Shown here: positions 33,829 to 43,010 of the stretch, in pieces
Position numbering within the stretch: position 1 is the first letter of the stretch
How the letters are laid out: each line of letters begins with the position of its first letter
Origin: Cytophagales bacterium
GTDB taxonomy: Bacteria; Bacteroidota; Bacteroidia; Cytophagales; Cyclobacteriaceae
Length of the DNA stretch: 64,000 bases
Assembly: GCA_022360055.1 (NCBI GenBank)
Contig: JAKSDO010000171.1
Span: 1-64,000, forward strand
Direction of reading: 5' to 3'
Notes under the pieces: model-generated
Told to the model about the DNA's origin: nothing
The model's input: only the letters and a program-made list of their open reading frames with translations
Database searches by the model: none
Position numbers and translations under genes: made by a program

Positions 33829-34569
33829 TCAATAAAACCCGGATCCGAAAGCCAGATGCTCCGGCTTCGTATTTGGAAGATAGGCAAACCGTTTGAGGCA
33901 GAAATATTGCAGGTTATGTTTGCGACCCGTTGAAGCGGTAAATCCCCAGATTACATTGGTATTCCCACTAAATACCTTGTTCAGCAAGTCTTTCGTTATT
34001 TCCACCCGCAATACGTCATCCAGCCAGACCCGGAGTGTTTTGCCGGAACTATCCCATCTGAGTATAAAACTATGCAATCGGTCATCTTCCAGATTGCCGG
34101 GTTCCACAGGTTTTTTGACGTCCACGAAATGATAATTCGTGCCATTTTCCAGATAGGCCATGTGATCATTTTCAGGATCGTTTTGTGTCGGATTGTAATA
34201 GGTGTCAAATTCGATGGCCAACGAAGGAGCTATATACGAACCGTAAGCGTATTCGGGGTTCCATCGGCCGTAACCCATACATTCTCCGTAGGTGCCGTAA
34301 GCCTGAAAGCCGCGCGGATCCGTATGCATGACGAACGTAATGCCGTCGGCGCCCTCATCTTTATCTCCCAGGTAGATGTCAAAGTCGATAACAAAATCAC
34401 TTCCGAGATCGATGGTATTGGTATTATAGGCAATTCCCTCGCTGTAAGGTTCATCAGGGGTTAGTAAGACGCATTGATTGTCCAGGGGTTGGGCGCTACC
34501 GAGGTAATGATACTGCGCATGTAGATCAGTAAGGGATATGGTTAATGCAAAGAGTAAGACGGTCTTCAT
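33829..34569 (-). CDS. secreted L-type (legume-type) lectin domain protein
   Basis: 246 residues: a signal peptide (MKTVLLFALTISLTDLHAQ) and a single L-type lectin sandwich filling the rest. Hallmarks are the strands FVIDFDIYLGDKDEGADGITFVMH, the Ca/Mn-binding strand and loop LAIEFDTYYNPTQNDPENDHMAY with the metal-binding Asp and Asn, LRWDSSGKTLRVWLDD, and VIWGFTASTG near the C-terminus. Such domains bind mannose, galactose or related glycans. No secretion-system C-terminal domain or anchor is attached, so it would be periplasmic or released. It could serve to hold a glycan at the surface or in adhesion; the ligand is unknown. The gene is monocistronic. Confidence 0.86.
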   Translation of the reverse strand: MKTVLLFALTISLTDLHAQYHYLGSAQPLDNQCVLLTPDEPYSEGIAYNTNTIDLGSDFVIDFDIYLGDKDEGADGITFVMHTDPRGFQAYGTYGECMGYGRWNPEYAYGSYIAPSLAIEFDTYYNPTQNDPENDHMAYLENGTNYHFVDVKKPVEPGNLEDDRLHSFILRWDSSGKTLRVWLDDVLRVEITKDLLNKVFSGNTNVIWGFTASTGRKHNLQYFCLKRFAYLPNTKPEHLAFGSGFY

Positions 34570-34939
34570 GGCTTTTTTTTATTAACCGCTGCGAATCAAA
34601 ATGGTTTCGATTTTGACCGGGAAGATTTGTCCTGTTTTTTCGACCGGCCCGATACCGGCAACAGGATCCGTTCGTTGCTCGATTCCGGAGCTTCCGGGTA
34701 ATGCCGGTCAAAGTTCCGGAGACCTGATGCAACCTTTAAAATTTCCGGCAGTCTTTAACTCAAGTCATACGTTTCGGAACATAACCGGTTTTGTCAATGA
34801 TAGGGCCTAACGACGCTTCGGCATCATTTTTTGCTTTATGCATAAATGCTGTAATGGATTTTCAACTCAGTCGTCTATAGAGTTGGGCTCTGTTTCTTAT
34901 TAAAGTCTGTAACATGTTTAACGGGAATGATCAAAGATT
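34570..34939. other. divergent intergenic region with a copy of the PUL repeat core
   Basis: 370 bp between the lectin gene (minus) and the second permease gene (plus). It holds the 16-nt motif at 34625-34640. No coding frame is convincing. Confidence 0.5.
34625..34640 (+). promoter_or_regulatory. candidate operator, same core as the repeats before susC
   Basis: ATTTGTCCTGTTTTTT is identical to 42733-42748, the core of the first direct repeat upstream of susC. It is 56 bp upstream of the lectin start codon (in reverse orientation to that gene) and 300 bp upstream of the permease start (same orientation). No second copy lies 44 bp away. Confidence 0.45.
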
Positions 34940-37303
34940 ATGATAAAAAACTATCTCTTAACCGCGCTCAGAAGCTTTGCAAAAAATAGGTTTTACACAT
35001 TTATTAACATCGTCGGACTATCGATCGGAGCGGCGTGTAGCATTTTAATTCTACTGTGGGTCGTGGATGAATTGACCTACGACAGATTTATCCCCAAGTC
35101 GGACCGGCTGTTCCAGCTTTGGGTAAATTCTGATTTTGACAATAAAATAAATTCCTGGAGATCCGTACCTCTGCCGACCTATGAGGCGCTTAAATCGATT
35201 GATAACAATATAAAAAACACGGTCGTTACCGATTGGGGCGGCCATCATTTACTAACCTTCGGTGAGAAAAAGCTGATCATGAAAGGACACTATGTGAGTG
35301 AAGAATTCCTGGAAATGTTTGAGTTTCCTCTTATCTATGGTGACGCTTCCGTCGTTCTGGATGATCCGAGTTCGATTGTGATTACGGAATCTACGGCAAA
35401 GGCTTTTTTCGGGGATACGGATCCTTTGAACCAGGTAATCCGTGTCGATGACAAGGGGGAGTTAAAAGTGACGGGCATACTCAGGGATCCTCCGAAAAAC
35501 TCGTCCTTTGAATTCGATTATTTGTTGCCCTGGAAATATCGAAGGCAGATTATCCCGTGGGTGAAAGATAATGAGGATAATTGGGGAAATTATTCATTTC
35601 AGGTATTTGTTGAATTGAGCAATTCCGCGTATGCGGATGAGGTGAATGAAAGCATAAAACTGGTGCTGCAGGAACACGGAGAAGTAGACCTGAAACCGGA
35701 ACTCTTCCTCTATCCTATGGAGCGGTGGCGCCTGTACTCAAACTTTGAAAACGGCAAGGAAAAAGGGGGAATGAGTGATTTTGTACAGTTGTTTGGCTTA
35801 ATCGCTGTTTTCATCATTATCATCGCCTGTATAAATTTCATGAATCTGTCTACAGCCCGTTCTGAGAAACGAGCAAAGGAAGTCGGCATCAGAAAAAGTG
35901 TAGGCTCACATAAATTCCATCTCGTATTTCAGTTTCTTTCCGAATCGATGATTATATCCTTTTTTGCATGTGTGTTGGCTGTATTGTTTGCGCAACTCGC
36001 GCTCCCCTTTTACAACGATTTGGTTGAGAAGGAACTTTTCATCAATTACAAATCCTGGGAATTTTGGGTGGTATCTTTTGGTTTGGCATTAATGATTGGC
36101 TTTGTATCCGGCAGCTACCCTGCTTTTTACCTTTCATCATTCCAGCCCATCAGGGTATTGAAGGGAAGCATTCAGCAGGGAAGGCGGGCGAGCTGGCCTA
36201 GAAAAATACTGGTTACGTTTCAATTTGCCATATCCATTTTTTTGATCATTGCCACCATGCTTATATACGAGCAGATCCGGCTGGTGAAGAACCGGCAACT
36301 CGGTTATAATCAGCAAAATCTCATTACGATAGATTTGAATGATGAACTTAAAAAGAACTATCGGGCGCTGAAAACAGAATTGCTTCAGTCAAATCTGGTC
36401 GAATCGACTACGATCTCCAACAGTCCGGTTACAGAAATACATTCCAATAATTTCCTCGGCTGGCCCGGGAAGCCCGAAGAGCAGCGCGTGTTGTTTACCA
36501 CAATTACCTGCCAGTATGATTATGCCAAAACCATGGGTGTGAAAATATTGGAAGGAAGGGATTTCTCCGAAGATTTTGTGAGTGATTCCTCGGCGATCAT
36601 CGTCAACAAAGCAGCTATGGATCTTATGAAGCTGGAAGATCCGCTCGGTACGGAGTTGGAGCTCTGGGGAGGGAAAAGAACCCTGATCGGGGTAATTGAT
36701 AATATATTGATGGGATCTCCATACCGGGAGGTGAAACCTCTTTTTATGATCATGGATGATTGGGGAGGTTATATTACACTGAGGATTAGTGCGACCGATA
36801 ACTTGCAGGCCTCCTTAAAGGGGATTGAAAAAATCTATAAAAAGTATAATCCGGCCTACCCCTTCGATTATGAATTTGCCGATGTGGAATTTCAGGAAAA
36901 GTTTGCGACAATAGAGATGACAAATACGCTTGCCGGTGTATTTGCTTCGCTGGCAATATGCATCACAGGACTGGGATTATTCGGATTGGCCGCTTTTACG
37001 GCGGAACAGCGAACCAAAGAGATCGGTGTGCGCAAAGTTCTCGGAGCGACAGTCTTTAGCATCATATCATTAATATCCAGGGATTTTTCGAAATTGGTTA
37101 TAATTGCGTTTGTGGTGACCGCGCCCCTTGCCTGGTGGCTACTCAACATGTATCTCGATCGTTATCCGGTGAGGATTGATATTCAATTTTGGATCTTTCC
37201 CGTTACCGGTTTTATCGTACTGTCTTTTGCATTGTTTATTGTAACCTCTCAGGCGTTGAAGGCAGCTCATGTAAATCCGGCAAACACACTAAAGGATGAA
37301 TAG
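34940..37303 (+). CDS. FtsX/MacB-type ABC transporter permease (orphan)
   Basis: 787 residues, the same two-repeat design as the permease at 2773-5145: TM1 in FINIVGLSIGAACSILILLW (about 22-41), a periplasmic MacB_PCD-like domain, FtsX helices at about 290-405 (AVFIIIIACINFMNLSTARSEKRAKEVGIRKSVGS), a second TM plus periplasmic domain, and a closing FtsX domain (FASLAICITGLGLFGLAAFTAEQRTKEIGVRKVLGA) ending in NPANTLKDE. In this family the periplasmic domains transmit mechanical work from ATP hydrolysis; the ATPase is not encoded nearby. Substrate unknown. It is followed by a strong terminator. Confidence 0.9.
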   Translation: MIKNYLLTALRSFAKNRFYTFINIVGLSIGAACSILILLWVVDELTYDRFIPKSDRLFQLWVNSDFDNKINSWRSVPLPTYEALKSIDNNIKNTVVTDWGGHHLLTFGEKKLIMKGHYVSEEFLEMFEFPLIYGDASVVLDDPSSIVITESTAKAFFGDTDPLNQVIRVDDKGELKVTGILRDPPKNSSFEFDYLLPWKYRRQIIPWVKDNEDNWGNYSFQVFVELSNSAYADEVNESIKLVLQEHGEVDLKPELFLYPMERWRLYSNFENGKEKGGMSDFVQLFGLIAVFIIIIACINFMNLSTARSEKRAKEVGIRKSVGSHKFHLVFQFLSESMIISFFACVLAVLFAQLALPFYNDLVEKELFINYKSWEFWVVSFGLALMIGFVSGSYPAFYLSSFQPIRVLKGSIQQGRRASWPRKILVTFQFAISIFLIIATMLIYEQIRLVKNRQLGYNQQNLITIDLNDELKKNYRALKTELLQSNLVESTTISNSPVTEIHSNNFLGWPGKPEEQRVLFTTITCQYDYAKTMGVKILEGRDFSEDFVSDSSAIIVNKAAMDLMKLEDPLGTELELWGGKRTLIGVIDNILMGSPYREVKPLFMIMDDWGGYITLRISATDNLQASLKGIEKIYKKYNPAYPFDYEFADVEFQEKFATIEMTNTLAGVFASLAICITGLGLFGLAAFTAEQRTKEIGVRKVLGATVFSIISLISRDFSKLVIIAFVVTAPLAWWLLNMYLDRYPVRIDIQFWIFPVTGFIVLSFALFIVTSQALKAAHVNPANTLKDE

Positions 37304-37438
37304 GCGATCTGATATTGCAGGAGATATTCAAAGTGAAATACCGACCGTCAATTGCCCGGAGAACTTTTGAACCCCAAGACGCTTCACTGCGTTTTGTACC
37401 GGGAGAAGGGCAGCCGGGACCATCCGGATCGTAAAGAG

Positions 37439-37466
37439 CATCGGATATTCTCGAAAATATCCGATG
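37439..37466. terminator. terminator after the permease gene
   Basis: Perfect 11-bp stem CATCGGATATT / AATATCCGATG with loop CTCGAA, followed by TTTAAG, 135 nt after the permease stop. Confidence 0.6.
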
Positions 37467-37518
37467 TTTAAGTATTATTATCCCTAAATGCGAGCGCCAG
37501 GCTCCGGACGACGATCAT

Positions 37519-37549
37519 AAAAAAGGCAGCTCTGAACACATGCTGCCTT
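37519..37549 (-). terminator. Rho-independent terminator of the peroxiredoxin gene
   Basis: On the minus strand an 8-bp stem (AAGGCAGC / GCTGCCTT) with an 11-nt loop runs directly into six T. It begins 22 nt after the peroxiredoxin stop codon. Confidence 0.85.
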
Positions 37550-37571
37550 CGATTCATCCGGGATTTTCCAC

Positions 37572-38213
37572 TCAATTTAAATTCGGCTGTGGGGTCATCC
37601 TCAGGTACGGTCTTACTTCGGTATATCCTTTCGGGAAAAGTTCATCCGCCTGCTCATTGGTTACTGCCGGAACAATCACACAATCCTGCCCGGCTTCCCA
37701 GTTCACGGGCGTAGCCACTTTATGATATGCCGTCAATTGCAGCGAATCAATTACCCTCAGCAACTCATTGAAATTCCTCCCGGTAGATGCGGGATACGTA
37801 ATGATCAGTTTTACTTTTTTATCAGGATCGATCACAAATACCGATCGCACGGTTTGCTTGTCGTCGGCATTGGGGTGGATCATATCGTATAGGGTAGATA
37901 TATTGCGATCTTCATCTGCAATGATCGGGAAGTTTACTTCGGTGTGTTGCGTCTCATTGATATCGCCGATCCACCCTTTGTGCGATTCCAGGCCGTCCAC
38001 ACTCAAGGCAACAACTTTTACGTTCCTTTTGTCAAATTCTTCTTTGTATTTTGCGGCTGCACCCAATTCGGTCGTGCATACCGGTGTATAGTCCGCCGGG
38101 TGCGAAAACAGCACGCCCCAGCTATCGCCAAGCCATTCATGAAAGTTAATTTCTCCTTCGGTGGTTTGCGCGGTAAAGTTCGGAGCTTCGTCTCCTAATC
38201 TGATTGTAGCCAT
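37572..38213 (-). CDS. 1-Cys peroxiredoxin (Prx6 type)
   Basis: 213 residues, cytoplasmic. Reduces H2O2 and alkyl or lipid peroxides. The thioredoxin-fold core has LGDEAPNFTAQTTEG at the start and FSHPADYTPVCTTE with the peroxidatic Cys46; the Prx6 branch is shown by SVDGLESHKGWIGDI, RSVFVIDPDKKVKLIITYPASTGRN and the C-terminal extension PVNWEAGQDCVIVPAV...KGYTEVRPYLRMTPQP. A Cys in that extension (near 176) might serve as resolving partner, though the usual 2-Cys motif is absent. I used ATG 38213 (MATIRLG); the frame is open to 38342 but those residues have no family counterpart. Confidence 0.94.
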   Translation of the reverse strand: MATIRLGDEAPNFTAQTTEGEINFHEWLGDSWGVLFSHPADYTPVCTTELGAAAKYKEEFDKRNVKVVALSVDGLESHKGWIGDINETQHTEVNFPIIADEDRNISTLYDMIHPNADDKQTVRSVFVIDPDKKVKLIITYPASTGRNFNELLRVIDSLQLTAYHKVATPVNWEAGQDCVIVPAVTNEQADELFPKGYTEVRPYLRMTPQPNLN

Positions 38214-38482
38214 GATTATTGTTTTAGGTGAAGTAATTAGTTCAAGAAGTAATATAGGTAACGATTCTGAGAAGGATATGTTTGGCGAAAATATCTTATA
38301 TTTCAAGGTGGGGATCAAATCGGGGCGCCGCTGCAAAATCAATTTCCGGGACCATATAAATACATATGGTAAAACCTTTTCCGAATCGGATTATTTATGA
38401 ATATGACCCGATAGATTGTGGCAAAAAAAATCAATTTGGTAATTTCGATAGATTAATGTCAGGAGAATTACAAATATCGGGG

Positions 38483-41400
38483 ATGAATCTGCAAAAGGAT
38501 ACCATATCGAAACTTTTATCGGTTACGTTTTTTTGCCTCTATTCCGCAGTTGCAGCTCAGGATCAGCAAATCGCATTCAGGCATCTCTCGACAGTTGACG
38601 GCCTTTCCAATTTTACCGTGTTGAGTATAGCGCAAGATCGGCAGGGATTCATGTGGTTTGGAACTATGGATGGACTCAACCGTTTTGATGGAAAGCAAAT
38701 TAGAACATACAGGCTTGATAAGAACGATCCCTATTCTTTAGGGAACAATTTAGTCCATTCTTTGCTCTGTACAAGTGATTCCGGATTGTGGGTAGGTACG
38801 GGTCAGGGGCTTTACTACTACGATTATCACCACGATAATTTTCATTTCATACCCGTATCGGACGAAAAGGGGGAAAGTATCGAGGATCCGGAGATCAAGA
38901 CCATAGTTCATGATTTCAAATACATTTGGCTTGGAACTTCTCAAGGGCTATTCAGATACAACTTAAAAAGTGAGCAATTTGATCCCTATCTCAAAGAGGG
39001 AATAAAGAACATTGTTACCGAAACCGTCGAAGCAATACACAAGGCCGATAACGGGGATATATGGATTGGGGGAAAGCAGGGTTTACTGCTGTACCGACAC
39101 GGAGATCTCGTAAGAATTAAGAATGACAAGAATTCAAAATATAATCATAAAACAAATGTGATCAGTATTAATTCCGATGAAACGGGCCGCATTTGGTTCG
39201 GAACCCTGGACCAGGATGCCGGCCTTATTATTTACGATCCTGTGAAAGGAAAATTTACGGACCTCAATACCCGGGATGGCTTTATACCTCACAACAAAGT
39301 CAATTGCTTGTACAGATTCGATGACGACAGGATCTGGGCCGGAACCACCTGGGGATTATCTGTTATTGATCGGAACAACTTCTCTTCGCAGCATTTATTT
39401 TATGAAAGACAGAACCCCGGCAGTATTTCCCACAATTCCATCAGGGACATCTATCAGGGGAAGGACGGGATTATCTGGATCGGGACCTATTCCGGAGGAG
39501 TCAACTATTTTGATACCCGAAGCCAGTTGATCAGACATAATACAAACCTCTACCGAAACCAATACTCGTTAAGCTTCAATATTGTATCGTCCATTTTTGA
39601 AGATGGAAATAAAGATTTGTGGATAGGCACGGAATACGGAGGATTAAACGTGTTAAGCAGGTCGAATAAGACCTACCGCGTATTGAGGAGAACTAATGAT
39701 CCCAATAGCCTGAAAAGCGACAACGTAAAAAGCACTATTGAAGATAACCGAGGCAGAAAATTTATTGCCACCCAATTTGGTTTAAGTATTTATGATCCCG
39801 CATCGCAAACCTTTTTTAATATTGATGACACTCCGGGCCCAAGAGGGAGTTTGAATTTTTACGGCGTGCTTGATTTGTGCAAGGACAATTCGGATAATAT
39901 TTGGATCGGAACCCACAAATGGATAGGCATCAGTAAAATTCCCGGACCGGGATATCTGTTAATGTACGATACGGGTAAGGATAGCATTATACACTATTAT
40001 CCGGAAAGCGAAACATTGGCAATTATCGACGGTGGAATAAACACACTGGCTTATGACCCCGACAGGGACATTATTTGGTCCGGAGGAGATAACGGGCTGA
40101 CCGGATTTGACAATAAAACAAAAAAGTATTTGACTGATGATGCCCTTTATAAATCTACCGAAACAATAGAAGGGACGGTAATCAATGATCTTTTTTTAGA
40201 TGATAATGATCTTTTATGGATTGCAACCTTCGGACAAGGTCTGTTTATCATGGACGTCGATTCATTTCAATTAAGAAAAATTTCCGGTGACGAAGGGCTC
40301 ACGGAGAGTAGCTTTTACGCAATCACAGGTGATAACGATGGAAATATCTGGACAAGTGTGAGTGCCTATCTCTTAAAAATAAATACTCCCGGCAACATTC
40401 GCGATACCGTAGACCACATAGAGAGATATGGCATTCAGGAAGGGTTTCCGCCACAGCAATTTTTTCGGTCGGCGGCTTGCAAAGGTTCGGACGGGACGCT
40501 GTATTTCGGTGGCGATGATGGCTATATTGCCTTTAAACCGGAGGAAGTGGAAAACATCGTATTTCATCCCTCGGTTGCAATCCTCGATATTTTAGTTAAC
40601 GGGCAGTCTTTGGAGCTAAAATCGGACAGGGAAAGTCAGTATTTAAATGTCGCCTCCTTAAAAAGCTTGCCTCTTACTTATGAGCAGTCCAGTTTTGCCG
40701 TGCGATTTATTGCTCCAAATTTCATTAATCCGGACAATACATGGTACCAGTATCAATTGTCCGGGATACACGAATCGTGGCAGGATCTGGGAAATTCGAA
40801 TACGATTAATTTTACGGAATTAAAAGCCGGCAGCTATCAATTGAAGATCAGGGCTTCCAGTGATCCGGAAAGTTTTTCAGATCAATATACCTCTATTTTG
40901 TTGGAGGTAGCGCCGCCCTATTGGGGAACGCCCCTGGCCTATTTCATTTACATCATTTTACTACTTTCGCTGCTTTACGCATTTTTTGTTATATCCAGAA
41001 AATGGGAGCGATTAAATCAGAATTTAAAGTTTGAGCACCTTCAAAGAGCGCAGGAAAAAGAATTCAATCAAAAAAGAATAAAGTTTTTTACGGACATCTC
41101 CCATGAGCTCAGAACCCCGCTCACGCTCATACTGGCTCCACTGGAAAGGATTATAAAATCAAACTTCGGCAATTTGAAGATTAGGAATCAATTGATGCTT
41201 ATGTTAAGAAACGGGGAGCGAATGCTTCAATTGATTAATCAATTGCTGGATCTCAGAAAGCTGGAGACCGGTCATATGCAACTTCAGGTAGCCCAGGGAA
41301 ATATCGCTCAATTCATAAAAGAGACCTCCTTGTCGTTTCGTGAACTTGCTCACGACAGGAATATTGAATTTGAAGTAATATGCAAGAAGAAAACCGTAAA

Positions 41401-42712
41401 CCTGTGGTTCGACAGGGATAAATTTGAGATCATACTTTTCAATTTACTTTCAAATGCCATAAAATATACCCCCGAACACGGAAAAATATCCGTATGCATC
41501 GGAACTGTTGATACTAATCCGGATATGGACGGTGATACCCGGAAAACGAAGAAATCCGTTTTCATCGGAATTGAAAATACGGGACACGGAATCCCCGGGG
41601 ATCAGATAGATCATATTTTCGACAGGTTCTATTCCGGTACGGATGGGCGTACCGACAGCCATTCAAGCGGTGTTGGACTCGAGATCGTGAAAAATATGAT
41701 CGACCTCCACAAAGGGAGCATATCCGTAGAGAGCGCGTACGATCAAAACGGCATCCATGGGTTCACACGTTTTACGATCACATTAAAATCCGGCAAGAAA
41801 CATTTTGCAAGGGATGAAATTCTCCGGAATTACAAAAGCAGTGAAGACATATCGAATTACGGTAAACCGATTGCGCTCACATCAACGGATGTGGCAAATG
41901 CCGGTTTATCTGTCAATTTGGAGGTTGTTGATGATCCGGACAAAGCATCGGTACTTATCATCGAAGACAATGAAGAAGTGAGAGCGCTTGTGGTGGATCT
42001 TTTCCGGGACCAATACAATACCATTGAAGCCGCTAATGGCCGGGACGGACTAAGCATGGCCAGGGAAAAAATTCCGGATCTGATCATAAGCGATATAATG
42101 ATGCCGGCAATGGACGGGATCGAACTTTGTAGGAAAGTTAAATCCGATGTAAACACAAGTCATATACCGGTAATACTATTAACGGCAAGAACGGCAGTGA
42201 CATTTAAATATGAGGGATTGGAGACCGGAGCCGATGACTACATTGTCAAACCATTCGACGTTGAAGATTTAAGATTGAGATCACAAAATCTGATAAAGCA
42301 GCGAAAGCTCCTGAAGGAACGGTTTGGTCAAACCGGATCCGTAATTCCGGCAGAGATCTCATTAACATCCGTTGACGAGAAGCTAATACAGAAGACGCTG
42401 GATTATATTTCTGAAAACATTGGGAGCAGTGATCTCACCGTCGACAAAATTGCCAGGGAAATCGGTATGAGCAGAACGAATTTTTATCGCAAGATCAAAG
42501 CCCTTACAAATTTGAGTGCGGCGGAGTTTTTAAGAAAAATCAGGATGGATCATGCGGCGCAGCTTCTTAGAACAAATAAGATTCGCGTATCCGAAGTCAG
42601 GTTTATGGTGGGTATTTCCGATGCGGATTATTTTCGGGATTGCTTCAAAAAGCAATTCGGAGTGACGCCAAAAGCCTATATGGAAAACCAGAAAAATCCA
42701 CCGGCTCATTGA
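38483..42712 (+). CDS. hybrid two-component system sensor/regulator (HTCS)
   Basis: 1409 residues, one inner-membrane protein that senses a glycan fragment in the periplasm and activates the PUL. In order: a signal or TM (about 5-24), roughly fourteen Reg_prop blades of two beta-propellers (repeated WIGT/WFGT motifs, about 30-720), a Y_Y_Y domain (about 735-800), TM at about 816-838, HisKA with phosphorylated His874 (FTDISHELRTPLT), HATPase_c (NLLSNAIKYTPE, SSGVGLEIVKNM), a receiver with Asp1204 (LIISDIMMPAMDG) and KPFD, and an AraC HTH at about 1310-1405. I chose ATG 38483 (MNLQKDTISKLL) because it starts a signal-like segment; the frame is open from 38366. Its probable target is the susC promoter just downstream. 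Confidence 0.95.
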   Translation: MNLQKDTISKLLSVTFFCLYSAVAAQDQQIAFRHLSTVDGLSNFTVLSIAQDRQGFMWFGTMDGLNRFDGKQIRTYRLDKNDPYSLGNNLVHSLLCTSDSGLWVGTGQGLYYYDYHHDNFHFIPVSDEKGESIEDPEIKTIVHDFKYIWLGTSQGLFRYNLKSEQFDPYLKEGIKNIVTETVEAIHKADNGDIWIGGKQGLLLYRHGDLVRIKNDKNSKYNHKTNVISINSDETGRIWFGTLDQDAGLIIYDPVKGKFTDLNTRDGFIPHNKVNCLYRFDDDRIWAGTTWGLSVIDRNNFSSQHLFYERQNPGSISHNSIRDIYQGKDGIIWIGTYSGGVNYFDTRSQLIRHNTNLYRNQYSLSFNIVSSIFEDGNKDLWIGTEYGGLNVLSRSNKTYRVLRRTNDPNSLKSDNVKSTIEDNRGRKFIATQFGLSIYDPASQTFFNIDDTPGPRGSLNFYGVLDLCKDNSDNIWIGTHKWIGISKIPGPGYLLMYDTGKDSIIHYYPESETLAIIDGGINTLAYDPDRDIIWSGGDNGLTGFDNKTKKYLTDDALYKSTETIEGTVINDLFLDDNDLLWIATFGQGLFIMDVDSFQLRKISGDEGLTESSFYAITGDNDGNIWTSVSAYLLKINTPGNIRDTVDHIERYGIQEGFPPQQFFRSAACKGSDGTLYFGGDDGYIAFKPEEVENIVFHPSVAILDILVNGQSLELKSDRESQYLNVASLKSLPLTYEQSSFAVRFIAPNFINPDNTWYQYQLSGIHESWQDLGNSNTINFTELKAGSYQLKIRASSDPESFSDQYTSILLEVAPPYWGTPLAYFIYIILLLSLLYAFFVISRKWERLNQNLKFEHLQRAQEKEFNQKRIKFFTDISHELRTPLTLILAPLERIIKSNFGNLKIRNQLMLMLRNGERMLQLINQLLDLRKLETGHMQLQVAQGNIAQFIKETSLSFRELAHDRNIEFEVICKKKTVNLWFDRDKFEIILFNLLSNAIKYTPEHGKISVCIGTVDTNPDMDGDTRKTKKSVFIGIENTGHGIPGDQIDHIFDRFYSGTDGRTDSHSSGVGLEIVKNMIDLHKGSISVESAYDQNGIHGFTRFTITLKSGKKHFARDEILRNYKSSEDISNYGKPIALTSTDVANAGLSVNLEVVDDPDKASVLIIEDNEEVRALVVDLFRDQYNTIEAANGRDGLSMAREKIPDLIISDIMMPAMDGIELCRKVKSDVNTSHIPVILLTARTAVTFKYEGLETGADDYIVKPFDVEDLRLRSQNLIKQRKLLKERFGQTGSVIPAEISLTSVDEKLIQKTLDYISENIGSSDLTVDKIAREIGMSRTNFYRKIKALTNLSAAEFLRKIRMDHAAQLLRTNKIRVSEVRFMVGISDADYFRDCFKKQFGVTPKAYMENQKNPPAH

Positions 42713-42732
42713 AATAGAGGCGTTTTTGTAAC

Positions 42733-42798
42733 ATTTGTCCTGTTTTTTTGGCACATCCTGATCCGGATTTTGCACCATTTATCCTGTTTTATTGGAAC
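42733..42798 (+). promoter_or_regulatory. pair of 22-bp direct repeats, probable HTCS operator
   Basis: Copy 1 is 42733-42754 and copy 2 is 42777-42798, identical at 19 of 22 positions, with starts 44 bp apart (about four helix turns). The consensus is ATTTrTCCTG-TTTTwTTGGmAC. Same-face direct repeats suit a dimer of AraC-type DNA-binding domains such as that of the HTCS. The downstream copy ends 31 bp before the -7-like box at 42830, the position of an activator contacting RNA polymerase. Confidence 0.6.
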
Positions 42799-42829
42799 GC
42801 CGTTTCAAGTCATTTACAGCTCTTCTCAA

Positions 42830-42837
42830 TACATTTA
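42830..42837 (+). promoter_or_regulatory. candidate PUL promoter -7 box
   Basis: TACATTTA matches TAnnTTTG at 7 of 8 counted positions and lacks a good -33 element (TTTC at 42803-42806), as expected for an activator-dependent promoter. Transcription would start near 42843 and give a leader of about 205 nt before susC. Confidence 0.4.
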
Positions 42838-42854
42838 TCTTAAAAAAGTAAATA

Positions 42855-42959
42855 ATGAGAAGGGGCCGATCCGCGAAAAATAAGCTCATTTTCCAGTTCA
42901 TTGTGGTTGTTGCGATTATTGTCTGCTTGTCGCTTTTCCTTATTTACGTGAACCCATGA
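42855..42959 (+). CDS. membrane micro-ORF (34 residues) upstream of susC
   Basis: An ATG after an A-rich stretch opens 34 codons: a basic N-terminus (MRRGRSAKNK), one long hydrophobic helix (LIFQFIVVVAIIVCLSLFLIYV) and the end NP. This is the pattern of a single-pass membrane micropeptide with the N-terminus inside. It lies about 12 nt after the predicted transcription start and 88 nt before susC, so it may be a leader peptide or a small accessory membrane protein. No homologue is known to me; the reading frame could also be chance. Confidence 0.4.
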   Translation: MRRGRSAKNKLIFQFIVVVAIIVCLSLFLIYVNP

Positions 42960-42991
42960 AACAAAATTCAACACCGGAAACACTCAATTGT

Positions 42992-43010
42992 TAGCATCAT
43001 ACAGATGCTA
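42992..43010 (+). promoter_or_regulatory. leader hairpin before susC
   Basis: Perfect 7-bp stem TAGCATC / GATGCTA with a 5-nt loop, 37 nt before the susC ATG. It is not followed by a T-run, so a role in mRNA stability or translation is more likely than termination. Confidence 0.35.

Noticed and set aside
38366-38482. Upstream extension of the HTCS frame by 39 codons
   Set aside because: The extra residues (MVKPFPNRIIYEYD...) are charged and precede a normal signal-like segment at 38483; no family member has such an extension.
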